Assembly (NCBI GenBank): GCA_026770585.1 | Contig: MU646428.1 | Location: forward strand, 1-32,823 | Direction: 5' to 3' | Origin: Baffinella frigidus | Taxonomy: Eukaryota; Cryptophyceae; Cryptomonadales; Baffinellaceae | Length of the DNA stretch: 32,823 nt | In this document: piece after piece, positions 1 to 6,581 of the stretch | Numbering within the stretch: position 1 is the stretch's first letter | Layout: each line of letters opens with the position of its first letter | Made by a program: the position numbers and the translations under genes | The notes under the pieces: generated by a model | What the model was told of the DNA's origin: nothing | Seen by the model: only the letters and a program-made list of their open reading frames with translations | The model's database searches: none

Positions 1-190
1 TGGTCTCTATGTCAAAAGTGGACATTTTGAGTCCTAAGACCCATATTACCGTCATCAATTTAAATCTTTCCATTGATTTTTGTTTTTTATCAGATTCCCC
101 ATATTTAACGGTTTTATTCCGCAAATAGCAACTTTTACGAATGAAATAAAATAAACCGAACGTGGAAATAAATCTATCTACCCAAACGAA
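1..190 (+). promoter_or_regulatory. Upstream region of the first gene
   Basis: No gene is visible in these bases. The stretch is A+T-rich and has an AAATAAAATAAA tract near 142-154, about 40 bases before the ATG at 191. That is the same distance at which TATA boxes occur for other genes here, so it may be the promoter. The viral block probably continues to the left of the window. Confidence 0.35.
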
Positions 191-1474
191 ATGATAACAC
201 GCACGGAAATCAACCCCATTGTGGATATTCCATACCAAAGTGAACAGATAACATGGGGGGAGATGAACACCGACGATATCACGTACAACGAACGTGGCAA
301 CACCGATGCCTTCGACACCGGCGGAAATGACACGCTGCCGTTGATCGAGGACAAGAGCAAGAGATCCTCTACCACCAAGCGCAAGCGCGTACCCAAAGAG
401 TCAAACATCCCTAAGGGAGACAACGAGCCTAGCAGCGAAACCTCGGTCATGCAGATGGACCTTTCGACGAACCTCCTGACTACCTCACTGGACGACCAGC
501 AAGAGCCTCTTCAATCTACGACCATGCCGATCGGCGACATTCCAGCGCCGGTACTTTTCACGACTATGCCTATCGGAGAGCCGCTTGTCAGAAACTTTTC
601 AACGGAGAGCGAGCTGCTGGCGCGAGTGAAAACACTTGAAGACGAGATGGTCGAAGTCAAGAAAGAGCTCGTCCACTGGCAAAAGGTTGATGAGACCAAC
701 TGCTCCGAGCTTCTCAAAAGCTCAGCCGAAATGTACAGCATCAAGACAATCCTCTCCGATAGCTACGCGCGCATCTCTACGCTGGACAAGCTTCTTGGAC
801 AGCATAACGAGACCGACAAAAACACGAAGGGCCTCCGCGAGGAGATCGACACTCTCAAAACCGCAAACGCCACGCTTGAGCGGTCTGTCGCATACGAAAA
901 GAACAAGGCGTTGATGAAAACGGCGTTCATCACAGACGCCGTCAACCGGGTGTTTTATGTGCACACGTTCGGAGAATCGGAAGAAGGTTCTTCGTTCTGT
1001 GCCATCAGCAAGAAACCGCTCACGCCAACCGAGCCGGTGTTCTATTTGCGCGGTATCGAATGCGAATGCAACAGCTTCGTGAAGACCAGCTTCGGTCTCA
1101 AGCTATACAAGTCGTTCTTGAACAAGGAACCCGTCGAATGTCCCGCATGCAAGAAACCCATCGTGTTGGTTCAATATACGACATCGAAATTCCAGATCCA
1201 ACAGAACGCGTGGCAGGGACTCCGCGAGCTCGTCGAGTTTGATACACTGGGAGAGTTGAAACAGAAACACGCACAATTCATCGAAGTGCGCAAAAAAATC
1301 GAGCGGGACGAGATCACGGCACCGTTCCGTTCTATGATCGAACAGATCCAAGGCGTTGTCGGCAAGCTGCATCCCGACACGGAATGCGAAACCCACTGCT
1401 CTACAGACACCGTCGACGTTGTCGATTCTTCCGACGCTATCGACTTCATGGACGTTGGAACGTTGACAAACTAG
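191..1474 (+). CDS. Coiled-coil protein with RING/U-box-like Cys cluster
   Basis: A 427-residue protein starting at ATG 191. Residues 1-135 are polar and probably disordered. They contain a basic, nuclear-localisation-like patch (KRSSTTKRKR, about 57-66) and a short duplication (TTMPIGD / TTMPIGE, about 110-130). Residues about 138-235 are Leu/Glu/Lys-rich and read as a coiled coil. Residues 269-325 hold Cys270, Cys291, Cys293 and a CPAC knuckle (Cys317, Cys320), resembling a RING or U-box zinc or pseudo-zinc fold. RING/U-box folds often act as ubiquitin ligases, but a full Cys/His ligand set is not evident, so enzymatic activity is only a possibility. The family was not recognised. An Asp/Ser-rich tail follows. 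The gene converges with the CheD-like gene, ending 170 bases from it. Confidence 0.75.
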   Translation: MITRTEINPIVDIPYQSEQITWGEMNTDDITYNERGNTDAFDTGGNDTLPLIEDKSKRSSTTKRKRVPKESNIPKGDNEPSSETSVMQMDLSTNLLTTSLDDQQEPLQSTTMPIGDIPAPVLFTTMPIGEPLVRNFSTESELLARVKTLEDEMVEVKKELVHWQKVDETNCSELLKSSAEMYSIKTILSDSYARISTLDKLLGQHNETDKNTKGLREEIDTLKTANATLERSVAYEKNKALMKTAFITDAVNRVFYVHTFGESEEGSSFCAISKKPLTPTEPVFYLRGIECECNSFVKTSFGLKLYKSFLNKEPVECPACKKPIVLVQYTTSKFQIQQNAWQGLRELVEFDTLGELKQKHAQFIEVRKKIERDEITAPFRSMIEQIQGVVGKLHPDTECETHCSTDTVDVVDSSDAIDFMDVGTLTN

Positions 1475-1643
1475 GTTGTGTTAGCACAAGACATGTCTTG
1501 TGCTCCACCGAGCGCTGTGTAAGCATATTAGAGCGCGGTGTGTGGGTGGGTATGTGTAGGCTTTTTATTTTGGAACATTAAAAGTTTTTTAACACACGTG
1601 CCGATATGTGTGTCTACCCTATATGTATATTAATGTGAATAGT
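1475..1643. other. Intergenic gap between convergent genes
   Basis: No gene is seen. TTTTTATTTT and TTTTTTAATAATA tracts near 1561-1665 lie at the 3' ends of both convergent genes and may carry their polyadenylation signals. Confidence 0.3.
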
Positions 1644-2887
1644 TCAATGGTTTTTTAATAATACACTGCTTACATATTCGTGCAGGACTGGTTGAGGATT
1701 CTCATCCGCGAACAATTTGTTTTTAAACTTGTGGACACGGGAGTACATTTCATCAAGATGTCTCATTGAGTTTTCTAAAATGCATCGTGGGATGCAAACA
1801 CCAACACTTTTGTCCCCGGTGAGCTCTGTTAGATCCGTTGTTTGTACCTTGATCACACCTGTCCAGGTGTCCAACACTACGATTCGAAAAGCTTCTCCTA
1901 GAGCAACCCGCTTCATTTTCGAAAAGGCTGTCCTGTCTTCCCAACTGACACCGTCGAATCTATTCAATTGTGAGATATCGATCTTTGCAGTCGGTAGAGC
2001 GTCTTTCACACATGCAACAAGAACCGAAGAGAATGTCCATTTATCAGGATGCTTACGGTAGTAGATTTCTTGTAATTTCGGATATGCGTCTGCCAACTTC
2101 CAACCACCAACGAGGCTTATTGTGATATCAGAATGGTTCACATTGGCAAATATTTTCTTCAAACAGTCTACCATATTTTCAAATAGTACGCTACCAGGTC
2201 TGATGAATTTCATCTGTTGTAAGCTATATTTGAAAGACAGTGGTGACACATGTGCACAGAACGCAGCTCCTCCTGGGATACTCACGAATACGGCGATACA
2301 GTTCAAAACCCCTGTAGTACATAGTAGTGGTGTGTCACATGCATGCACAACCCTAAATTGAGATTCTGGCACATACGCAGTCATGTTTACATCATTGAGT
2401 AAATCTGCCAGTGGACTATTAGACGGGATGACAGACGCAGTTGCGTTCATTTGGGGTGGACTCGACTGGATGTCATCTATCACTTTACACACAACCACCG
2501 TTATGTCAATTGGTGTGACAATTATAGCTTGTGTCAATAGAATGCTACTTACGGTCGTGTGAGGAGTTCCCGAGAGGTATGTACCAATTCAAAAATCTTT
2601 TTTTTGCGATGCCCACACATTCGAGATGATTCACACTTTGTCTTTGTATTGAATCATATGCCCATCTCACCACGCATCCCGTAACCGATTCGTTACATAC
2701 CCAGTCCAATCTGGAATAGACGCTCCCTCTCGCGAAGCAACAAGCCTCCGACTCCACCTAGGTTTGTAGACGCGTCAGTTACGCCATAGCGTTGATATTG
2801 CGCTCGGAGGTGTCTCATATCGTCGAAAAGAGCCTGCTTCTCTTCAGCAAGAGTTTCTCCCATAGGACCATCTGTAAAACGCTTCAT
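1644..2887 (-). CDS. CheD-like cysteine amidohydrolase, two exons
   Basis: Two open frames join into one protein if 2528-2700 is removed as an intron. Exon 1 (2887-2701) begins with ATG and is Glu/Arg/Leu-rich. Exon 2 (2527-1644) has no in-frame ATG before residue 30 of its frame, so it cannot start the same protein alone. The joined product is 356 residues. Its middle resembles CheD, the chemoreceptor glutamine deamidase: a Thr-x5-Cys-x15-His arrangement (Thr133, Cys139 in VLNCIAVF, His155 in CAHVSP), then a LVGGWKL segment matching the GGA turn of CheD. The Thermotoga CheD catalytic residues are Thr21, Cys27, His44, nearly the same spacing. The inferred role is deamidation or another amide hydrolysis on a host or viral protein. 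The substrate is unknown, and similarity is judged by motif only. Confidence 0.6.
2528..2700 (-). other. Spliceosomal-type intron (173 nt)
   Basis: On the minus strand the donor is CTGG|GTATGT and the acceptor is GACACAAG|CTATA. The phase is exact: exon 1 leaves one base and exon 2 supplies two, forming a GCT codon. Frames on both sides remain open for the whole gene. No strong TACTAAC-type branch site or pyrimidine tract is visible. Confidence 0.6.
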
Positions 2888-2952
2888 GTCTCGCCAGTTG
2901 GTGTGGTGGCTGGGGATGGGATGAGTAATAATATGATGCATATCAAGACAAG

Positions 2953-3055
2953 ATGACACGTGTCTTTGCAAATGACACGTGTCACTAATAACAAAAGTGC
3001 ACTTTGGTCAAAAGTTGACTAAATCTTTCTCACTAAATTCTCAAAAGTTGACTAA
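2953..3055. promoter_or_regulatory. CACGTG palindromes and 15-bp direct repeats
   Basis: Two ACACGTGT palindromes lie at about 2955-2964 and 2975-2983. The segment 2966-2984 is an exact 19-base inverted copy of 15009-15027. A 15-base sequence, TCAAAAGTTGACTAA, occurs at 3008-3022 and again at 3041-3055. The region lies between the divergent genes starting at 2887 (minus) and 3241 (plus), so it is a plausible shared regulatory region. CAAAAGT(T)GAC-like words also recur in the host repeats further right. Confidence 0.5.
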
Positions 3056-3108
3056 TTTTCAAACTTGTCACTTATGACAGTTGGTACTTTGAGGGCATCT
3101 CGAGTTAC

Positions 3109-3114
3109 TATAAA
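3109..3114 (+). promoter_or_regulatory. TATA box (TATAAA)
   Basis: A canonical TATAAA lies upstream of the plus-strand gene at 3241. It is 127 bases from that ATG, farther than for other genes here. Two short upstream frames (ATG 3127 and ATG 3172) lie between, so the leader may be regulated or a 5' exon may be missed. Confidence 0.4.
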
Positions 3115-3240
3115 CACACCAAATAAATGCTCGTTTTAATGGATTTACTAGAAAAGTGACCATTGTTGCAAGATGGTCGGACTAGGAGTTGGGTTGTGTG
3201 CGTGTGTGCGTGTGTGTACGCTTGCTGTGTACCAACGAAC

Positions 3241-3786
3241 ATGTCTGCTTTGATTGATTTGACTGCGTCACAAGCAGTGTACTTGTACGGTATCTGGTAC
3301 CCATTGCGAGTTTTAAACTGGGCGACTGTACTTGAAAAACGAGAGTTGACGTTCCGAACGTTGTACACGATCGGATTGACACCTGACGATCTGCGTATTA
3401 TGCAACCAAACAAGATGGCGTGGATCAATGCTGGTCGTATTAAACTAAGTGATATCATTCTAGTGCCAAGTTGGAGGATTCATGCCACAATAGACATGAA
3501 TGCTACGATTGTCGATATAGCGCGCCTCGGTCTAAGTGCGGAATATCTACAAGAAACTGGAGTATCATTTACTGACCTTGTCGACGCCGGGCTGACACTC
3601 AACTTAATGATGATATTCAAGTTTGATCTTGTTACGTGGGTGCATCTTGGCCTATACCGTGATTTTATAAAAGAACTTACAGATGTCCAAAGTATCTCTA
3701 TGTTCTCATTGCCGACGACATCTGTTATGATGTGTGTTAAGGAAAAGGCTGCTAATGTAAGGTGTCAATCGTCAGATGGGCATTAA
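3241..3786 (+). CDS. Leucine-rich helical-repeat protein, unknown function
   Basis: The first good ATG (3241) gives 181 residues; the frame is open upstream to a stop at 3157 but has no other ATG. The protein has repeated segments of about 20-25 residues with a pattern like IGLTPDDL..., LGLSAEYL..., and DAGLTLNLM..., followed by hydrophobic positions. This suggests an array of short helical repeats for protein binding. No catalytic motif or membrane helix is clear. The gene converges with the minus-strand gene ending at 3820, 33 bases away. The family was not recognised. Confidence 0.65.
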   Translation: MSALIDLTASQAVYLYGIWYPLRVLNWATVLEKRELTFRTLYTIGLTPDDLRIMQPNKMAWINAGRIKLSDIILVPSWRIHATIDMNATIVDIARLGLSAEYLQETGVSFTDLVDAGLTLNLMMIFKFDLVTWVHLGLYRDFIKELTDVQSISMFSLPTTSVMMCVKEKAANVRCQSSDGH

Positions 3787-3819
3787 ACCGAATCGTACGA
3801 ACCGAATTGCATACACTAG

Positions 3820-4545
3820 CTATGATGTATTGAATTTAAACGCATCCTTTCGAAACGAGTTTGTGTTTATCTTTCTCATGGACATTGAGATGGTGTCGTA
3901 GAAATTCTCGGGGGTTGCCATGTAAGGATGCAATGTATTGAGACGCACACATACAGAGCGTGCTTGGTTCATGCTACCGCGTATCAATATGATTGCAGCT
4001 TGTACGTCTGTGATCGCCGACATGCTCTTTAGATCAACGATCGAACGCGCTCCAATGCGCAGGTTTTTTTGAATGAACAGTGGGAGTAGCACGATGTTGG
4101 ACCTTTCTGATAGCTCTACCTGTCTCTCTGCAACAGTTGTGTTAATAAAAGCAACATTATTAATCATGATCGCTGCCTCATCGTCTGTGATGGCCATTGC
4201 GTAGACAACCCGGATTTTCGCATGGTCGATTGTCCAGTCATGTTCGGAATTAATCGACGGGTCGCATAGCTGACATGTAGTGAGAATGGCCGCCCCATGT
4301 GGATTTGCTAAGATATCCTCAGAGCGGGTCTCGGGTGGTTTCGCCATGTGTATCACCTTCACAACAGGGCGACATGGCCTCTTGTCCATGTCTGTATGGA
4401 ACACGACAATTAGGTGGTAGTTCATGTTATGTGTAGCGCGATCCCATGAGGAGGAGTCTGTGCTCTTGTCTGGTGGACGCATTTGCGTTGGTTTCGGTGG
4501 GTTGTATGTTGTGTCTGTTTTCATTTTATACATAAAGTCTGCCAT
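3820..4545 (-). CDS. Uncharacterised virion-region protein (241 aa)
   Basis: ATG at 4545 gives 241 residues. Residues 1-40 are Pro/Ser/Lys-rich and likely disordered; the rest has alternating hydrophobic strands and helices such as HLIVVFHTDMD and VQAAIILIRGS. No signal peptide, membrane helix or known motif was found. A TATA-like GATAAAAGG lies at 4604-4612 on the minus strand, about 60 bases upstream. The gene lies downstream of a small membrane-protein frame in the same direction and close to the capsid protease, so a capsid or tegument role is possible but not shown. Confidence 0.7.
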   Translation of the reverse strand: MADFMYKMKTDTTYNPPKPTQMRPPDKSTDSSSWDRATHNMNYHLIVVFHTDMDKRPCRPVVKVIHMAKPPETRSEDILANPHGAAILTTCQLCDPSINSEHDWTIDHAKIRVVYAMAITDDEAAIMINNVAFINTTVAERQVELSERSNIVLLPLFIQKNLRIGARSIVDLKSMSAITDVQAAIILIRGSMNQARSVCVRLNTLHPYMATPENFYDTISMSMRKINTNSFRKDAFKFNTS

Positions 4546-4572
4546 TGACACAACGCCGTTTTGGAGCCTGTT

Positions 4573-4851
4573 TTATGGTGTGTGTTTGGTGTTTTGGGTC
4601 GACCCTTTTATCTCCACATGGTGTGTTTCGAGAAATGTCCCATACTTGGAGATCGAGTAGTAAAACAGAACAAGGAATATGCGTGACCATGTTGGTGATG
4701 TCTGTGTGCTGTATAGTGACAGTTCACACTGCAGACTCGAGTCGAGAAAGTACCCGGTGGACACACACTCGTTTAGAGCGAAAAGCAACACAAGTGGTAT
4801 CACCGGCAGCAGAAATGCCTTCATCTTTAGGTATGTTGTGTATACTAACAT
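4573..4851 (-). CDS. Small membrane or secreted protein (possible second exon)
   Basis: A 92-residue frame with ATGs at 4851 and 4824. From the second, the product begins MKAFLLPVIPLVLLFAL, a good signal peptide or membrane anchor, and a second hydrophobic stretch (IFLVLFYYSI) follows near residue 60. The open frame extends upstream of 4851 to about 4896 without an ATG. A CCTAATATAACAG|GCC acceptor-like sequence at 4894-4896 could splice it to the small frame at 4880-5047. Overlapping plus-strand frames exist in this interval, so the coding strand is not certain. The family is unknown. Confidence 0.45.
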   Translation of the reverse strand: MLVYTTYLKMKAFLLPVIPLVLLFALNECVSTGYFLDSSLQCELSLYSTQTSPTWSRIFLVLFYYSISKYGTFLETHHVEIKGSTQNTKHTP

Positions 4852-4879
4852 ATCCGCTGTAGTGTCTGGTGCTCTTGGT

Positions 4880-5047
4880 TCATCTGTGACGGCCTGTTAT
4901 ATTAGGATTGTCTCGACAAGTGTTCTTGCCGATCAAGTGGACGTTATATTCAAGGGGTTGATATCGATGCTGTGCTGGGGTAATGTCCCCACTACCCACC
5001 CATTGCGTGATGTACTCTAGTCTATTCCTTAAAGTTTGCAGTGTCAT
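4880..5047 (-). CDS. Short ORF (55 aa) or first exon of the membrane protein
   Basis: ATG at 5047 lies about 25 bases after a TATA sequence (CCTTATAGG on the minus strand, 5071-5079). The 55-residue frame is polar, starts MTLQTLRNRLEYITQW and ends at 4880. It may be a gene by itself. Alternatively its first 16 codons may be exon 1, with a GTGGGT donor at 4999 and an acceptor at 4894 (106-nt intron), which joins in phase to the membrane-protein frame and would give about 122 residues. No homology was recognised. Confidence 0.4.
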   Translation of the reverse strand: MTLQTLRNRLEYITQWVGSGDITPAQHRYQPLEYNVHLIGKNTCRDNPNITGRHR

Positions 5048-5070
5048 TTGCCCCAACCTCTCAGCGTCAG

Positions 5071-5079
5071 CCTATAAGG
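5071..5079. promoter_or_regulatory. Near-palindromic, possibly bidirectional TATA box
   Basis: CCTATAAGG reads as a TATA element on the plus strand and CCTTATAGG on the minus strand. It sits between two divergent starts: minus ATG 5047 (about 25 bases) and plus ATG 5119 (40 bases). Confidence 0.45.
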
Positions 5080-5118
5080 TGTGTATTGGTAATCCCTTTA
5101 CTGTAGCACCAGCCACTA

Positions 5119-5605
5119 ATGCATGTAGCCACTAGGCTGAACATTGTTTGGAGTACGCATAACCGTGATCCCTTGTAACGTAGGTACCGCAAACCCACAG
5201 GGTGAGAGCTCAGATTACAACGGGTTGTATCTGACAACGTCTGAGATATCAGACGCTGTGAATGGGGATTATCTTGTCGGATTGCCTGTTCGTATAGAAC
5301 ACGTCGGTAAAGACGTCGGAAAAGTGGTCACTGCTTGGTCTAATGGTGGAAAATTGGACAATCTCGTTGACATCGACGAGACGGTTTTTGAGGGTGGGTG
5401 TGTTTCTCGATTTGTGCGGGATCAAATTTGCACGGATTTTAGCCTTGGCTATCAAGTTTCACTTGAATTCTCTAAGACAAAGAAAACATATGTCCCTTCA
5501 AAGAAAACGATAAAAGAGGTGAGTATCGTCAAAAAGGGGGCAAGAGACTTTTGCCATATTCACGGCTATTCTGTTTTAGATGACACAAAAAGGCGCAAGC
5601 TTTAA
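5119..5605 (+). CDS. Capsid maturation protease (assemblin / prohead protease-like)
   Basis: The continuous frame runs 5144-5605 (153 codons) but starts with TTG directly after a stop and contains no ATG. The nearest ATG is 5119, which could be joined by splicing. In the 5144 frame the order is: a strand with GLYLTTSEI; LVGLPVRIEH (His53) followed by VGKVVTAW; TDFSLGYQVSLEF (Ser100); and a VSIVKKG...FCHIHGY segment (His138/140). This His-Ser-His order and the LP-x3-x-H-x(5)-G-x-V pattern match herpesvirus assemblin (family S21) and related HK97-type prohead proteases. These cleave scaffold and capsid proteins inside the procapsid during maturation. The length suits a bare protease domain without a fused scaffold. 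It marks the block as herpes/mirus/tailed-phage lineage. Confidence 0.72.
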
Positions 5606-5635
5606 TGGGAATTCGAAAAATACCCCCGCAAGATC

Positions 5636-6393
5636 TCAAAACCACCTGGTTTTCTTTTGGATATGCGACAGTGTAACAGTTGAGAATGTAATCGGGGTGT
5701 CGTGCTTGAAAACCCGCACGACCAGTTCCAGTGCCTTATTCGATACCTGTACCAGGGTGTGTGGTTTAAGATTTGGGTATGGGGTTGGGGTGAGAGGTAA
5801 TAGGTCGAACAATGCCGATTCCCTGTGTATATAATAGACCAAATCAATACAACCAAACACAAGAAGATGGGTTTCATCATGGGAACCATCGTCTCGAGTT
5901 TTCTACCCGATTGGGTTGAAGTGTTGATTCTAGTATTCATGGTGGCAACACTCCTCGTGTTTATCGTCTGGACACTAGGCAAAGCATGCCATAAGAGGAT
6001 CACAAGTCCAGGGAATGCAGGTTTCGTGCAACTATAACGGGGTTGGCTGGGTGTGGTATCAAACACCTGCACCATGACGGTTGAGACTCGCGTCGGATTC
6101 ACGGATTGGAGTACCTCGAAGTCGGCCGCGGTTACGATCAGTTCTCGGTCGAACGACTTGGACAACGTGCCTATAACGTCGTAGCCCTTTTGGTTCGACA
6201 CTACTTCAAAGTTGTGCACAAAGTCGTGGGTGCGAAGTACTTGCATGGTGCGGATGACATTTCCTACCAAAACCCTGTCGTCTTCATGAACTTTTGTTAA
6301 TAGGCTCTCTATATCTTCCTTTTTAACAGAACTTCCGTTTGGAACAAACGATATGAGGTTTTTTGTGTGTATGTTTGTACACGTACCTGACAT
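5636..6393 (-). CDS. Unknown protein, probably two exons
   Basis: ATG at 6393 follows a TATAAA (minus strand, 6431-6436) by 38 bases. The first 109 codons look like a real polar, beta/alpha-type protein (for example EDDRVLVGNVIRTMQ). Beyond 6067 the frame stays open to 5602, but its composition turns unnatural (rich in His, Trp, Cys) and it lies antisense to the small membrane gene 5867-6037. A phase-0 splice from CAG|GTGTTT (6066) to TACAG|GTATCG (5747) joins a 36-residue ending with strand-like sequence (ALELVVRVFKHDTPITFS) and stops at 5636. The spliced product would be 145 residues. The unspliced alternative is 263 residues. The function is not recognised. Confidence 0.5.
5828..5836 (+). 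promoter_or_regulatory. TATA box of small membrane gene
   Basis: TATATAATA lies 39 bases before the ATG at 5867. Confidence 0.5.
5867..6037 (+). CDS. Small single-pass membrane protein (56 aa)
   Basis: ATG at 5867 gives a 56-residue protein. One strong membrane helix, about residues 15-38 (WVEVLILVFMVATLLVFIVW), is followed by a short basic segment, KACHKR. The topology is probably a tail inside the cell or virion. Small one-helix membrane proteins are common in virus envelopes, but the family cannot be named. A TATA box sits 39 bases upstream. The gene lies antisense to the gap between the two proposed exons of the gene at 5636-6393. Confidence 0.6.
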   Translation: MGFIMGTIVSSFLPDWVEVLILVFMVATLLVFIVWTLGKACHKRITSPGNAGFVQL

Positions 6394-6430
6394 ATTGGTG
6401 GGTCTTTTCACTGTGTGATGTAGTTGTTAC

Positions 6431-6436
6431 TTTATA
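6431..6436 (-). promoter_or_regulatory. TATA box for minus-strand gene at 6393
   Basis: The minus strand reads TATAAA, 38 bases before ATG 6393. Confidence 0.45.
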
Positions 6437-6519
6437 CATATTGGTGTACAAAATTGCGTTTGTTTCAACATACATGCACTCGGATGGCCAACTTAAGGAT
6501 TTTTTTTCCTATGCTGTGA

Positions 6520-6527
6520 TATATAAA
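6520..6527 (+). promoter_or_regulatory. TATA box of the large glycoprotein
   Basis: TATATAAA lies 55-62 bases before ATG 6582. It supports starting the protein at 6582 and not at the upstream in-frame codons, which lie before the TATA box. Confidence 0.55.
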
Positions 6528-6581
6528 TCTGTGTGGTGGTCGTTGTTATCGTCTATTTTCCAGACGCGCTGCAACGTATAC

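Larger units (their letters stand above)
5747..6066 (-). other. Candidate intron containing an antisense gene
   Basis: Donor CAG|GTGTTT and acceptor GGTACAG|G, 320 nt, phase 0. The donor is weaker than the GTATGT of the intron at 2528-2700, so this is only a candidate. If real, the plus-strand gene 5867-6037 is nested in it. Confidence 0.35.

Noticed and set aside
3127-3240. Upstream exon for the 3241 gene
   Set aside because: The in-frame ATG at 3127 is followed by a stop at 3157, and no donor/acceptor pair in the right phase was found.
5602-5746. Unspliced C-terminal part of the 6393 minus-strand frame
   Set aside because: It is unnaturally rich in His, Trp, Cys and Arg, while another frame over the same bases reads like ordinary protein.
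6363-6581. Extending the large glycoprotein 73 residues upstream
   Set aside because: The extension would place two hydrophobic stretches before a good signal peptide and lies largely upstream of the TATA box at 6520-6527.
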